From assembly GCA_040218795.1 (NCBI GenBank), contig JAVJQT010000003.1, positions 248,001 through 312,000 on the forward strand: a stretch of 64,000 nucleotides of DNA. Reading direction: 5' to 3'. Position 1 is the first letter of the stretch, and every line of letters begins with the position of its first letter. Below, piece by piece: positions 8,591-16,742 of this stretch. The notes beneath the pieces were generated by a model. The model saw only the letters and a program-made list of their open reading frames with translations, did not search any database and was not told the DNA's origin. This DNA is from CCMP332 sp040218795. GTDB taxonomy: Bacteria > Bacteroidota > Bacteroidia > Cytophagales > CCMP332. Position numbers and translations under genes: made by a program.

Positions 8591-8737
8591 TTGAATATCA
8601 GAAGATTTAAGTGACTATTTTCTTCTGTGTTGTCCGGCCTTGAAGGAGCTTCGCCCTTCAGGACTCGGCAGCTAATTAAGTAGATTCAGTATAAATGATA
8701 CTGTGAATTGTTTTATTTTGTGACGAAAGTCGCTTTT
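8591..8737 (+). other. tRNA-Asp upstream region with hairpins and weak promoter
   Basis: This non-coding stretch holds an imperfect hairpin at about 8639-8662 (CCTTGAAGG / CCTTCAGG with one bulge), a perfect 6-bp hairpin CAGTAT/ATACTG at 8687-8703 with loop AAATG, and a near-consensus -7 element TATTTTG at 8714-8720, 18 nt ahead of the tRNA. The 9-mer AGTCGCTTT occurs at 8728-8736 and also at 8440-8448 just after the other promoter. Confidence 0.4.
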
Positions 8738-8814
8738 GGTCCGGTAGTTCAGTTGGTTAGAATGCCTGCCTGTCACGCAGGAGGTCGCGAGTTCGAGTCT
8801 CGTCCGGACCGCCA
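8738..8814 (+). tRNA. tRNA-Asp (anticodon GTC)
   Basis: Full cloverleaf: the acceptor GGTCCGG pairs with CCGGACC; the anticodon stem CCTGC/GCAGG encloses loop CTGTCAC with anticodon GTC; the T arm is GCGAG-TTCGAGT-CTCGT. The discriminator is G and the CCA end is encoded (8812-8814). It reads codons GAC and GAU. Confidence 0.97.
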
Positions 8815-8820
8815 AACTAC

Positions 8821-8875
8821 GCCCGCCACGCTATGTCCATCTTTATGGCTTCGTTTGGCGGGCCGTTTTGTTTTT
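8821..8875 (+). terminator. Probable terminator after tRNA-Asp
   Basis: GCCCGCCA at 8821-8828 pairs perfectly with TGGCGGGC at 8856-8863, followed by the T-rich tract CCGTTTTGTTTTT. The loop is 27 nt, longer than usual. An alternative pairing joins GCCAAAC (8811-8817) with GTTTGGC (8853-8859). Position and T-tract favour an intrinsic terminator. Confidence 0.55.
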
Positions 8876-9011
8876 AGTGATTTCTAATGTTTGGAACAAC
8901 GGAGCTATAGCAAAGGGTTGCGTGAGGATAGCGTAGTCGTTCAATCATTCAGAATACATTTCCACGAACTCGCTGTCAATTCGTTTTAAGAGTATCCATA
9001 GCTTTATATCA

Positions 9012-9263
9012 ATGGATAATCCCTTGTATTACGTATATTTCCTCAGCAACCAATCAGGTAATTTCATTTATGTTGGCTATTCCAGTAATGTCCATCGCAG
9101 AGTAAAGCAACACAATGCAGGAAAAGTTATTTCAACCAAGTTTCACAGACCACTTACTCTTAAAGGATATCTCGCAGTAGAAACAAAAAAGAGAGCATTA
9201 AAACTGGAACACTATTTTAAAGGAGGATCCGGGAAGGCTTTTTTGAGGAAAAGGATTATTTAA
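9012..9263 (+). CDS. Small GIY-YIG nuclease domain protein
   Basis: An 83-aa protein made of a single GIY-YIG domain. The two name motifs are YYVYFL at residues 6-11 and FIYVGYS at 18-24; arginines follow at 29-30; 'ALKLEHYFKGGSGKAFL' supplies the acidic metal ligand (E66) and the helix after it. It belongs to the short UvrC-N/YhbQ-like group, whose bacterial members are thought to act on DNA or branched nucleic acids; the substrate here is unknown. It lies 200 bp downstream of tRNA-Asp and its terminator. In Bacteroidota such small nucleases are often seen next to RNA genes (from memory; not checked). No sign of a mobile intron was found. Confidence 0.85.
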   Translation: MDNPLYYVYFLSNQSGNFIYVGYSSNVHRRVKQHNAGKVISTKFHRPLTLKGYLAVETKKRALKLEHYFKGGSGKAFLRKRII

Positions 9264-9283
9264 TCTAAATCACATAATTCGCA

Positions 9284-9302
9284 TCCGCGTTCCAAACGCG
9301 GA
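9284..9302. repeat. GC-rich hairpin between convergent genes
   Basis: TCCGCGTT (9284-9291), loop CCA, AACGCGGA (9295-9302): a perfect 8-bp stem in AT-rich DNA between the GIY-YIG gene and the convergent osmC-like gene. It could act as a two-way terminator or be a copy of a short interspersed repeat. A looser relative (AAATCACATCCGTATTCAACACGGGAT) occurs near 17125-17151. Confidence 0.5.
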
Positions 9303-9333
9303 CGAGTGTGGGCATGATATACGATCAATATTC

Positions 9334-9747
9334 CTACCCAATCACAATATCATAATCAATTTTCGCGGCCTTCCCTAGCATATAGCTGATACCACAGTAT
9401 TTTTCAAGCGAAAGATTAACCGCTTTTTTGATTTTGGCTTCATCGAGATTATTGCCTTTGAACTTATAGGTAATATGAATCTTATCGTAATGCTTGGGAT
9501 GCTCATCGGTCTGTCTTGCTTCTGCCTCGATTTCAAAATCTGTAACCTCCTGCCGCATTTTCTTTAATAAGGAAATGACATCCATGGCGGTACAGCCTGT
9601 CATCGATGAAAGCATCAATCGCTTGGGACTTGGTCCCTTATTCTGCCCTCCTACTTCGGGCTTGGCGTCCATTGCTACTTTAAACCCGCTGACATCCGAT
9701 TCAAAACTCAGCCCTTCGGTCCATTTTGTGCTTACCTTATGTTCCAT
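9334..9747 (-). CDS. OsmC family protein
   Basis: A 137-aa OsmC/Ohr-fold protein. The two redox cysteines are present in 'SMTGCTAMDV' and 'EKYCGISYML', with the family spacing. 'GGQNKGPSPKRLMLSS' is the usual loop before the first cysteine helix. The shape fits the YhfA-like branch more than the Ohr branch that reduces organic hydroperoxides. Proteins of this family remove peroxides through a Cys-Cys pair using reduced lipoyl or thiol donors. It is monocistronic and convergent with the GIY-YIG gene. Confidence 0.9.
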   Translation of the reverse strand: MEHKVSTKWTEGLSFESDVSGFKVAMDAKPEVGGQNKGPSPKRLMLSSMTGCTAMDVISLLKKMRQEVTDFEIEAEARQTDEHPKHYDKIHITYKFKGNNLDEAKIKKAVNLSLEKYCGISYMLGKAAKIDYDIVIG

Positions 9748-9893
9748 TTCTTTTTTTTATAAATCTACTCAAGTCAAGATATCTGAATGCAGCTTTTGTT
9801 ACAAAAGTCCGGGTAGAAATAAAATTTAATCTAAACCTTGCACAAGTTTTCCAAAATTCCATCATCTAATTCAAATAAGAGTCTAATTGAATT

Positions 9894-9924
9894 TTTATAA
9901 TTCATGTATATACATATAAATTTG
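9894..9924 (+). promoter_or_regulatory. Promoter with embedded palindrome for the barrel gene at 9985
   Basis: TAAATTTG at 9917-9924 is an exact -7 element, with TTTA at 9894-9897 nineteen bases upstream (three of four). The 12-bp palindrome ATGTATATACAT (9904-9915) sits in the spacer, touching the -7 element, where an operator would block or assist polymerase. The leader is about 55 nt. Confidence 0.5.
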
Positions 9925-9984
9925 AGCTGAAATAAATCTAAAGAGGAATTATTCTGTTCAAAAAGCAATTGAATTTCAAAATCT

Positions 9985-12381
9985 ATGAATAAAGCACTTC
10001 TCAAAAGAGTAAGTAAAAACATCAAATTAAGTATCATTATTTCAACATTGGCCTTTTCCTCGCTCATGGCACAAGAGGCAAAACCCATAATCGTAAAAGG
10101 TAAAGTGATTGAAGCCAATAATCAGTCACCAATACCCTATGCCACTGTTGCACTTATCGATAATTCCAATTCAAAACCTTTTTCAGGAACCACAACTGCC
10201 GATGATGGAAGCTTTGAGCTCAGGACGAAAAAAGACAATTTTTCAGTTCAGATAAGCTTTCTGGGTTTTGAGAAAAAAATCATTTCCGATCTGCCAGCTT
10301 CTGAAAAAATTATAGACTTAAAAGAAATTGTACTTCAGCCCAATTCCAAAAGTCTGGATGAGGTTGTAGTTCAGGCCGAGCGATCATCTGTGGAATTTCA
10401 ATTGGATAAACGCGTATTTAATGTGGGTCAGGACATCAGCAGCACGGGTATGGGTGCGCTTGAACTGTTGAACAATGTGCCCTCTGTTAGTGTAGATCTT
10501 GAAGGCAATGTAAAACTGAGAGGGAATTCCGGTGTGCAATTATTGATCAATGGCAAACCTTCGGTACTTTCGGATGAAGGAAGTCAGGCTTTGAATAGCA
10601 TAACTTCCGATATGGTTGAAAAGGTTGAGGTGATCACCAACCCTTCGGCGAAATACCAGGCAGAAGGATCTTCAGGCATCATTAATATCGTATTGCGAAA
10701 ACAAGAGAAAAAAGGCATTAACGGTTCGGTTTCTATAAATACAGGTTTACCTGATAATCACAGTATAGGGGGAAGTCTAAACAAGCGAACAGATAAATTC
10801 AACTTCTTTACGCAGTTTGGTGTAGGATACCGATCAATTCCAACAATCACCAAAAACATCAATAATAATTTCACTGATAATAGCAGGATAGAAAGCAATG
10901 GCCAGGAATTCAGGAATGAACAATTCAGCAATATCACCCTTGGCTCCGACTATTATATCAATGATCAAAATACCATTACTCTTTCCGGAAGCTTAGCCTT
11001 TGAGGATGAGTCTCAGCCTTCGGAAACGGATTTCTACATCTTTGATGCGGGAAATTTGGTAAGCCAATATAAAAGAAATGAGGAAACCAGTGCCGGCAAT
11101 CCCAAATACCAATACGACCTGCAGTACAAACGCGAATTCAAAAACAAAAAGGACCATGAATTGCAATTCAGCACCCTGGGAAGATTCTTTGGAAAAAAGC
11201 TGAATTCTGAATTTACCAATACCGATATAATCGGAACTCAAAATTTTAACCGACAGCAAACTGAAACGGATTTTTATCAATCCGATTATACATTTAAACT
11301 CGATTACATCAATCCACTCAATGAAAATATCACCCTGGAAAGTGGAGCACTTTATGAAAATAATGACGTTGGAAATGAATTTACCGTAAGAAATCTTGAA
11401 AATGGAGTCTTTGTCCCCGATTCAGGTCTTACCAATAATTTTCTTTGGAAACAGCAGGTACTCGGCATATATTCTACAATTGCCTACGAAAAAAACGGTT
11501 GGGGAGTAAAGGTTGGCCTTAGACCTGAGATTACAGATCTGAGAACTATTTTGGAAACCACCGGTGAAGAAAACAATCAGAACTACACCAATTTTTTTCC
11601 GAGTTTTCACGCCTCCTATAAACTTTCCCAATTACTATCGCTGCAAATCGGATATTCAAAACGTATTTTCAGGCCGAGGCTTTGGGACTTAAACCCCTTC
11701 TTTAATATTCGAAACAATTTCAACATCCGTAGAGGTAATCCTGATTTATTGCCTGAATACGCAGATTCTTATGAACTGACTGCCATCTTTAATTTTGAGA
11801 AATTCTCATTGAATTCAAGTGTCTATTATCTCTATACTACCGATGTAGTGGAAAGGGTCTCAATCATTGAAAACAATGTGAATGTGACCATGCCGATGAA
11901 CATAGGGGTAAATCATAAAACGGGATTGGAAATAAATGGAAAATACAGCCCATCACGATGGTTGACCTTCAACGGTGATTTCAATTATGGTTTTTTTCAG
12001 AGAAAGGGAACCTTTGAAGTGAGCAGTTTTGATTTTACCGGGGATCAGTGGTCATCAAGGATAAATAGCAAAATTAAATTACCTGCCCAATTTGATCTTG
12101 AGTTGACCGGAAATTATCAATCGTCATATAAAACCATTCAGGGATCTGTTTCTGGTTATGCCTTTTTAAATGCAGGATTGAGAAAAAAAGTAATGGATGG
12201 TAAATTAGTGATCAATGCGGCAGTACAAGATATGTTTGCAACACGAATTCGAGAGAGCAATCTGATTCAGGATGATTTCGAACTTTATAATTATTCACGA
12301 AGAGGAACATTTTACACCCTCGGCCTGAGCTATAGCTTTGGTGATGGCGAAGCGATGGTCTATTCAGGAAGACGACGCTAA
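9985..12381 (+). CDS. TonB-dependent receptor-like outer membrane barrel protein
   Basis: A 798-aa outer membrane protein. The signal peptide ends at 'SSLMAQ' (about residue 30). Then comes a carboxypeptidase-regulatory-like domain (about 35-115, 'VKGKVIEANNQSPIPYATVA'), a plug domain (about 120-225, 'ALELLNNVPSVSVDLEGNVKLRG' and 'VEVITNPSAKYQAEGSSGIINI'), and a long barrel of the OMP_b-brl_3 type to the C-terminal 'YSFGDGEAMVYSGRRR'. Such proteins import or bind large substrates; no substrate is evident and no SusD partner is adjacent. The last strand does not end in the aromatic residue usual for barrels, which is odd but common in this subfamily. The PAS kinase downstream may share its transcript. 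Confidence 0.88.
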   Translation: MNKALLKRVSKNIKLSIIISTLAFSSLMAQEAKPIIVKGKVIEANNQSPIPYATVALIDNSNSKPFSGTTTADDGSFELRTKKDNFSVQISFLGFEKKIISDLPASEKIIDLKEIVLQPNSKSLDEVVVQAERSSVEFQLDKRVFNVGQDISSTGMGALELLNNVPSVSVDLEGNVKLRGNSGVQLLINGKPSVLSDEGSQALNSITSDMVEKVEVITNPSAKYQAEGSSGIINIVLRKQEKKGINGSVSINTGLPDNHSIGGSLNKRTDKFNFFTQFGVGYRSIPTITKNINNNFTDNSRIESNGQEFRNEQFSNITLGSDYYINDQNTITLSGSLAFEDESQPSETDFYIFDAGNLVSQYKRNEETSAGNPKYQYDLQYKREFKNKKDHELQFSTLGRFFGKKLNSEFTNTDIIGTQNFNRQQTETDFYQSDYTFKLDYINPLNENITLESGALYENNDVGNEFTVRNLENGVFVPDSGLTNNFLWKQQVLGIYSTIAYEKNGWGVKVGLRPEITDLRTILETTGEENNQNYTNFFPSFHASYKLSQLLSLQIGYSKRIFRPRLWDLNPFFNIRNNFNIRRGNPDLLPEYADSYELTAIFNFEKFSLNSSVYYLYTTDVVERVSIIENNVNVTMPMNIGVNHKTGLEINGKYSPSRWLTFNGDFNYGFFQRKGTFEVSSFDFTGDQWSSRINSKIKLPAQFDLELTGNYQSSYKTIQGSVSGYAFLNAGLRKKVMDGKLVINAAVQDMFATRIRESNLIQDDFELYNYSRRGTFYTLGLSYSFGDGEAMVYSGRRR

Positions 12382-12507
12382 ATAGCTTTATTATGCTTAA
12401 GCGGATATTAACGATGTAAGTTTTTTAAAAAGAATTAGGACTTATTTCAATGATTTCGAAATAGTTTTACGAAGCATAACAAATCTTGTATTCGGAAACT
12501 ATAATTT

Positions 12508-14817
12508 TTGTCCTCTTCTTCTACAAAAAATACCGCATATAATACCCAGAGTTTTAATTTAAATAATCTTGATGCTTCGGGCATTGGCTATTGGGAAGTT
12601 AATCTTGAAGATGAAAGTATTTTCTGGAGTAAATGCACTAAAGAAATCCACCACGTTCCTGAGAAATTTGAACCGGATTTTAAAGAAGCCATTGAGTTTT
12701 ATCCTGAAGGCAAAAATCGCGATACAATTTTGCAAAAATTCAATGCGGCAGTAGAAAAGCATGAAAACTACGATGTTGAATTGCAAATTAAAACCTACGA
12801 CAACAAGTTAAAATGGGTGCGAGCTGTCGGATATCCGCAATTTAAAGATGGTAAATGCTATAGTATCCAAGGTCTTTTTATAGATATAGACAAAAAGCAC
12901 AACTTGCTCATTGAAACGCGTTTGAAAGAACGGCAATTCAAACTCATGTTTGAAAATGCACCTATTGGCATGGCTTTGGTTGGGCTTGATGGCTCCTGGC
13001 TTGATTTAAACAAAAAAGTTTGTGAAATAGTAGGCTATACCGAGGAAGAACTTCTCAATCTCACATTTCAGGATATCACATATCCGGATGATGTGGACAT
13101 TGATGTAAGTTTAGTCAAGGATTTGATCGAGGGAAAAGACGACAAGTACTTTCTAAACAAACGCTATATTCACAAAGAAGGTCACCTGGTTTGGATAGAA
13201 CTGGGGGTTTCGATAGTCAGGTCAGAAGAAGGCGAGCCATTGTTTTTCATTTCACAAATACGGGATATCAACAATGAAAGGAAGGCTATTGAAGCCCTAA
13301 AGAAAAATGAAAGAAGACTGGACGTAATCTTCAACAGCACATTCCAATTTATTGGCTTACTCAATACAGATGGGGTGTTATTGAATGCCAATCAAACAGC
13401 CATTAATTTTGCGGGACTGGAGAAAAAAGATGTAGTTGGACTTAAATTTTGGGATACTTATTGGTGGCAGATTTCCAAAAAAACGCAGAAAAAACTTAAA
13501 AATAGTATCCAAAAAGCACTCAATAAGGAGTTCATTCAATATGAAGTGGAAGTTTGGGGTGCCAATAAATCTGTAGTAACCATTGCCTTTAGTATTAACC
13601 CCGTAATCGATGAAAATGGTGAAGTGAGTTCACTGATTGTGGAAGGCCGTCCCATACAGGACATTGTTGATGCCAGACAAGAATTAAACGATGCGCTCAA
13701 TCGTTTACAATCCATATTGGAAGCCAGTACACATGTGGCCATTATTGGAATGGACCTCGATGGAAGAGTCACGAGTTTTAATGTTGGCGCAGAAAACCTT
13801 TTGGGGTATGAGTCAAAGGAAATTGTAAATCAGGAAGACTACTTACTTTTTTTACTCCCCAATGAAGTCAAAGAGTACTCTGAGCATTTAAACAAGGAAA
13901 AGGGGGTAAAAGCAAAGGGATTTAATGCGATCACATATGAAGTTCGGAAGGGGAGCATTGAATCAGTCCGCAAAAAATATTTACGAAAAGATGGAAGTAT
14001 TTTGCATGTGCTTTCAACCATGACATTAATCCGCGATGAAATCGGAAAAATATCAGGCTATCTCGAAATCTCTTCAGACATCACTGAAATAAATAATGCA
14101 GAAAAAGAAATTAACAGTCTTTTGGATGTAACACAAAATCAGAATAAAAGGCTTCTCAATTTTGCACATATCGTTTCGCATAATTTGCGTTCCCATGTGG
14201 CAAACCAGTCTGTTATAATGGATATGCTTAACAAGGAACATCCAGTGCTGACCAAAACAGAGCATTTCTCTATGCTGAATAAGTCCGTGGGTAATTTAAA
14301 AGAAACCATGTCGCATCTAACCGAAATTGTAAGCGTCAACTCTGAATCGAGTAAAAGTCACGGCCGGGTGAACTTAAGTAAAATAATTGCAAAATGTATT
14401 TACGACGTAAATGCTCTTTTGAAGGAAACAAAGGCCGAAATAAAAAATCATGTTCCTGAAAATATAATTATACGGGGTGTACCGGCATATCTGGAAAGTA
14501 TATTTTTAAACCTATTAACCAACAGTATTAAATACCGATCGAAAAAAAGAAATTTACTAATTGAAATTAAATACGAGCTTGAGGGTGATCAAACGATCAT
14601 CTATTATTCCGATAATGGTATTGGGATTGATTTGGACAAGCATTCAGATAAACTCTTTGGCCTTTATAAAACTTTTCACGACCATCCTGAAGCAAGAGGA
14701 CTTGGTCTTTTTATGACTAAAAATCAAATTGAAGCTATGGGCGGTGAAATTGAAGCTAGAAGCCGACCTGACAATGGTTTAAAATATATTATTAAATTCA
14801 GACATGAAGAAAATTAA
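12508..14817 (+). CDS. Multi-PAS sensor histidine kinase
   Basis: A 769-aa soluble kinase with about four PAS-type sensor modules (roughly 20-140, 145-265, 275-390 and 405-530; PAC ends such as 'ISQIRDINNERKA' and 'LEISSDITEINNAEKE'). Residues about 545-610 are the dimerisation helix with phospho-acceptor H558 in 'IVSHNLRSH'. The ATPase domain has the N box 'NLLTNSIKYRS', G1 'DNGIGID' and G2 'ARGLGLFMTKNQIE'. No membrane segment is predicted, so it senses in the cytoplasm. The only start is TTG at 12508, two codons after an in-frame stop; no ATG or GTG occurs before the first PAS. It overlaps the receiver gene downstream by 14 nt, its likely partner. Confidence 0.93.
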   Translation: MSSSSTKNTAYNTQSFNLNNLDASGIGYWEVNLEDESIFWSKCTKEIHHVPEKFEPDFKEAIEFYPEGKNRDTILQKFNAAVEKHENYDVELQIKTYDNKLKWVRAVGYPQFKDGKCYSIQGLFIDIDKKHNLLIETRLKERQFKLMFENAPIGMALVGLDGSWLDLNKKVCEIVGYTEEELLNLTFQDITYPDDVDIDVSLVKDLIEGKDDKYFLNKRYIHKEGHLVWIELGVSIVRSEEGEPLFFISQIRDINNERKAIEALKKNERRLDVIFNSTFQFIGLLNTDGVLLNANQTAINFAGLEKKDVVGLKFWDTYWWQISKKTQKKLKNSIQKALNKEFIQYEVEVWGANKSVVTIAFSINPVIDENGEVSSLIVEGRPIQDIVDARQELNDALNRLQSILEASTHVAIIGMDLDGRVTSFNVGAENLLGYESKEIVNQEDYLLFLLPNEVKEYSEHLNKEKGVKAKGFNAITYEVRKGSIESVRKKYLRKDGSILHVLSTMTLIRDEIGKISGYLEISSDITEINNAEKEINSLLDVTQNQNKRLLNFAHIVSHNLRSHVANQSVIMDMLNKEHPVLTKTEHFSMLNKSVGNLKETMSHLTEIVSVNSESSKSHGRVNLSKIIAKCIYDVNALLKETKAEIKNHVPENIIIRGVPAYLESIFLNLLTNSIKYRSKKRNLLIEIKYELEGDQTIIYYSDNGIGIDLDKHSDKLFGLYKTFHDHPEARGLGLFMTKNQIEAMGGEIEARSRPDNGLKYIIKFRHEEN

Positions 14818-15199
14818 TACGGCTTGTATTATCGACGATGATGATATTGCAATTTGGGGCATCAAGAAATTAATGGAATATGCCAATTTCTGTGAGAATA
14901 TTCTTGTTTTTAAAAACGGACTGGAAGCGCTTAATAAATTAAAACCGATGATCGAAAACGGAGTCGATGTTCCCGAGATTATTTTATTGGATTTAAATAT
15001 GCCTATTATGGATGGCTGGGGCTTTCTGGAAGAATTCATACAAATAAAAACAGAAAAGCAGATTAAAATCTATATCGTTAGCTCTTCAATTGATCCCGAA
15101 GACTATAAAAAAGCCAAATCTTACTCCGAAGTATCCAATTTCCTTGTTAAACCGCTTAAAACCGAACATTTGAAAGGAATTTTAGAGGAAATTAATTAA
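14804..15199 (+). CDS. Single-domain response regulator
   Basis: A 131-aa stand-alone receiver domain with no output domain. The acidic pocket is in 'CIIDDDD', the phospho-acceptor is D63 in 'LLDLNMPIMDGW', the switch serine in 'YIVSSSIDP', and the conserved lysine in 'FLVKPLK'. This is the Rcp1/CheY-like form common in Bacteroidota next to PAS kinases. Its start lies 14 nt inside the kinase gene, so it is the probable phosphate acceptor of that kinase, passing the signal to an Hpt or another protein elsewhere. Confidence 0.95.
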   Translation: MKKINTACIIDDDDIAIWGIKKLMEYANFCENILVFKNGLEALNKLKPMIENGVDVPEIILLDLNMPIMDGWGFLEEFIQIKTEKQIKIYIVSSSIDPEDYKKAKSYSEVSNFLVKPLKTEHLKGILEEIN

Positions 15200-15240
15200 A
15201 AACTCAGGTTATCTTTCATGCCGGTTTTACCATTTAGATA

Positions 15241-16314
15241 TTAGCGATTTATAATCAACCTTTTCTTGTTTATAGCTTCACCACTTCCAATTTCAAGAAG
15301 ATAAAGTCCACTTTTAAAAGTTTTAAGATCAAGTTCAATCCTTTCAGATTCGGGTTTAACTTGTTTCATCTCCTGTCCTAATTGATTATAAACCCTTAAG
15401 TAATCCGGAACTTTATTGGTCAAAAACTTAAATAAACCATTGCCCGATGGATTAGGATAAATCTTAATATATGTATCCGGTGGATTTTTTAATACCAGTG
15501 TAATTTCGGGTTTCCATACAAGGCCTAGGCTGTCTCCCCAGAGGTATTCGGCGAGTTCCGGATAATCAATGAACGGATTTTTGTTACCCTGAAAATTATA
15601 TATTGCAAGATTTCGGTTGCGTTCAAAAGCATCCACGGTGTCCTGTCGATTCCAATTCAACAGGGTATTTAAAACCGCATGAAGGGGCTGTTTTGAGCTT
15701 TGACTTTGCAATGTACTGCTCAGTTCTAAATCGGGCTCATTACCGTCTCCTTCGTAGCGCACCGCCATATAAAAGATCATCCTGGCGATATCGCCTTTTA
15801 CAGCATCTCTTGGTTCAAAGGTCCATAGATTGGCATCTTTTTTTGAGCCGGTATTAAAGCCGTTGTCAATGATGTCGATGCAAGTAATACAATCATCAAA
15901 ATTTCTATTATCCCTGTCTGCATTTACACTTATATCGCTTGGCCTCAGATGATGGGCATCTGTGCCTGCAGGAGGGTTATTTCCAAAATCTCCCCTTGAT
16001 TTTGCCCATACATGCTCGCGGTTCCATCCATTGCCATTATTAAATTCCTGTGCGGCATCTACACTTCTGCCCGAATAAATTAGAATTACATTGTTCGGAT
16101 TATTGGGGTCCTTATCACTTTGTTTGAGCATATCCCAAACATCTGTGGAAGAAGACGAATATGGAAAGGTAGTATGTCCTTTTATGATGTTGTGAAGATT
16201 GGTTTTAAGCGTGTCTCCTGAAGAATTGAATGCCGTATGATAATAAGCGGAGTCCTGCGCTTTTGAATTAGCAATAAGACCAAAGCATATAAGTGCAAAA
16301 AATAATTTTCTCAT
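15241..16314 (-). CDS. Secreted endonuclease I family protein with T9SS sorting domain
   Basis: A 357-aa exported nuclease. The signal peptide is MRKLFFALICFGLIANSKAQ. The endonuclease I (EndA/NucM, beta-beta-alpha-metal) domain spans about 25-250, with 'WNREHVWAKSRGDFG' carrying H101, 'GTDAHHLRPSDISVNADRDN' and 'KGDIARMIFYMAVRY'. A type A T9SS sorting tail follows ('IKIYPNPSGNGLFKF', 'SGLYLLEIGSGE', basic end 'KKRLIINR'). It probably cuts extracellular DNA for phosphate or nucleotide supply, or to clear biofilm DNA. It is monocistronic and convergent with the receiver gene. Confidence 0.92.
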   Translation of the reverse strand: MRKLFFALICFGLIANSKAQDSAYYHTAFNSSGDTLKTNLHNIIKGHTTFPYSSSSTDVWDMLKQSDKDPNNPNNVILIYSGRSVDAAQEFNNGNGWNREHVWAKSRGDFGNNPPAGTDAHHLRPSDISVNADRDNRNFDDCITCIDIIDNGFNTGSKKDANLWTFEPRDAVKGDIARMIFYMAVRYEGDGNEPDLELSSTLQSQSSKQPLHAVLNTLLNWNRQDTVDAFERNRNLAIYNFQGNKNPFIDYPELAEYLWGDSLGLVWKPEITLVLKNPPDTYIKIYPNPSGNGLFKFLTNKVPDYLRVYNQLGQEMKQVKPESERIELDLKTFKSGLYLLEIGSGEAINKKRLIINR

Positions 16315-16478
16315 AATTTCCTTGAAAGACAGGTTAATACAAAAGAATAAAAAATCATTAATACTAGACGATATAAATTTAGGCTCAATTGATTAAAATC
16401 ATCTGAAATACAGCGGCCTTTTAGCTTTTTTTTAATTTCTCCAAATTACCGATATTGTAGAAAAATTAAGATGTTTTA
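16315..16478. other. Intergenic stretch between divergent genes
   Basis: AT-rich spacer between the divergent endonuclease and 87-aa genes. Only weak motifs are seen, such as CAAAAGAA near 16340, one mismatch from a reverse -7 element. Nothing else is supported. Confidence 0.4.
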
Positions 16479-16742
16479 GTGGATTCCCGGGATTATTATA
16501 CCAATAAAGAACTCCGAAAGGTTAAATCAAAACTATACGGCAGAATCATTGGAAGTCAGAAAGATCAAAAAAATAAGGGTAGTGAAAACCGCGATAAGAA
16601 CCTCCAGGAAATCGAAAACATCAGAAATCGAAGAAGAGAAAACACTTCACGTTTTGCGAATCTTGTCAATGTATTTCTAATTATCGGACTGATTGTAATC
16701 GTCTTAATGATCTTTAATATCGCCGAGAAGCTGTATAATTAA
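16479..16742 (+). CDS. Small membrane-anchored protein of unknown function
   Basis: An 87-aa protein not recognised as a known family. Residues 1-58 are highly charged (rich in K, R, E, N: 'KNKGSENRDKNLQEIENIRNRRREN') and probably helical. Residues 60-82 ('FANLVNVFLIIGLIVIVLMIF') form one transmembrane helix, giving a tail-anchored layout with the charged part in the cytoplasm by the positive-inside rule. The start is GTG at 16479; no ATG fits. Its stop codon overlaps that of the convergent DUF3127 gene by 4 nt. Confidence 0.65.
   Translation: MDSRDYYTNKELRKVKSKLYGRIIGSQKDQKNKGSENRDKNLQEIENIRNRRRENTSRFANLVNVFLIIGLIVIVLMIFNIAEKLYN

Noticed and set aside
9012..9263. Homing endonuclease or mobile intron near tRNA-Asp.
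   Set aside because: The tRNA is intact, no intron or repeats flank the nuclease gene, and the domain is the short UvrC-N-like type.
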